Source: Streptomyces sp. V2I9
GTDB taxonomy: Bacteria > Actinomycetota > Actinomycetes > Streptomycetales > Streptomycetaceae
Assembly: GCF_030817475.1 (NCBI RefSeq)
Contig: NZ_JAUSZJ010000002.1
Span: forward strand, 6,772,626 to 6,836,625
Direction: 5' to 3'
Length of the DNA: 64,000 nt
Shown: piece by piece, positions 63,574 through 64,000 of the stretch
Position numbering within the stretch: the first letter of the stretch is position 1
Layout of the letters: every line of letters starts with the position of its first letter
The notes under the pieces: model-generated
What the model saw: only the letters and a program-made list of their open reading frames with translations
The model's database searches: none
Told to the model about the DNA's origin: nothing
Translations under genes and position numbers: made by a program

Positions 63574-64000
63574 CAGCACTCCAGAATCCGGGGAGCGGGT
63601 GAGACCGGGGGCGAGAACGTACGGGGTGAGCCGGTGAGGGCATGACGGCAGGGGGACCGCCCTCCGGGCCACCGGTAGGGAGACCATCCGCCGTGACGGA
63701 TGACGACCGTGCAGGACGTCCGGTTCCCCCGGCCACGTCGCGGACACGTACCGGAGCTCCCCGCGCACGGCTCCCTCGAGGGGCTGCGGCGCCACGTCTC
63801 CCGGCCCCCACAGCCTGCCCACCGGAGCCGCGTCACGGCTTCCCGCCCACGACTCCTGCCCCCGGAGGCCCCTCGTCACGGTGACGCGCGCGGCCGCAGG
63901 GCCACTGCCGGGGAGTCACCGCCGGAGGCCGGCCGCACCCCGTCGAGGCCGGGTCGGCGGGGACGGGCCCCGATGCGGGCCCGGCCCCGCCCGGCCCCAT
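63574..64000. other. Right-end region without a supported gene
   Basis: Frames here continue the amidase frame upstream or are antisense to it. None has a ribosome site, a recognisable domain or an export signal. It presumably contains the amidase promoter. Nothing else is seen. Confidence 0.45.

Noticed and set aside
1..64000. tRNA or rRNA genes, CRISPR arrays and insertion sequences
   Set aside because: None could be recognised by eye: no regular spaced repeats, no transposase-like frames, no tRNA-like cloverleaf noticed. A dedicated tRNA scan was not possible.

Overview
This is a high-GC actinobacterial chromosome segment, almost certainly from Streptomyces. The evidence is strong third-codon-position GC bias, GTG/TTG starts with purine-rich ribosome sites, Streptomyces-type small proteins (bL37, an LPFR-motif protein, DUF5133, DUF6221, DUF6357), a phenolic-lipid operon of the srsABC type known from S. 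griseus, and a rare TTA codon in a secondary-metabolism gene. The mix of housekeeping, decaying and biosynthetic genes suits a chromosome arm.

Left part (1-24 kb): a PHP-domain protein, a membrane-anchored HTH protein, a secreted protein, a GAF/PAS/PP2C phosphatase, an FprA-type ferredoxin reductase behind an iron-box-like site, and a LysM/lytic-transglycosylase behind a c-di-AMP (ydaO-type) riboswitch. Then come a UbiA-type prenyltransferase divergent from srsABC (type III PKS, methyltransferase, flavin hydroxylase) and an MFS exporter. A run of small housekeeping and stress genes follows: CspA, an LPFR peptide, a YbdK-type ligase, a frameshifted DJ-1/PfpI gene and an S66 peptidase. An iron-linked pair, a siderophore-interacting protein and an orphan MbtH protein, each has its own iron-box candidate.

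Middle part (24-34.6 kb): a DeoR-controlled sugar ABC transporter/dehydrogenase operon that is decaying. Its binding protein is gutted, one permease is frameshifted and the other has lost its N-terminus, while the dehydrogenase and regulator are intact. After it come an F420-type oxidoreductase, an erythromycin-esterase-family protein divergent from a double-MerR regulator, and an AidB-type acyl-CoA dehydrogenase with its TetR regulator.

Right part (35-61 kb): one co-directional, largely translationally coupled operon of five genes encoding a hybrid NRPS/PKS that mixes cis-AT and trans-AT logic. Reading the domains, the third gene starts the chain: a loading KS with Ser for Cys, a methylmalonyl-type AT and an ACP, then KS, a decayed AT, DH, a gutted ER, KR and ACP. 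The first gene adds glycine (C-A-PCP; code DILQLGLIWK) and continues with KS-cMT-ACP and KS-DH-KR. The second gene completes that split module with cMT-ACP, then KS-ACP-TE, the TE having a Cys nucleophile. A KAS III-like protein with a Cys-His-Asp set and a free-standing AT-ACP didomain close the operon. My prediction is a short N-(2-pentenoyl)glycyl polyketide with two C-methylated positions. From memory the architecture resembles the hybrid NRPS/trans-AT PKS reported for the alpiniamides of Streptomyces; I could not check this.

The right end (61-64 kb) carries a DUF6357 protein, a DUF2945 protein with a truncated DUF488 neighbour, and a secreted N-acetylmuramoyl-L-alanine amidase.
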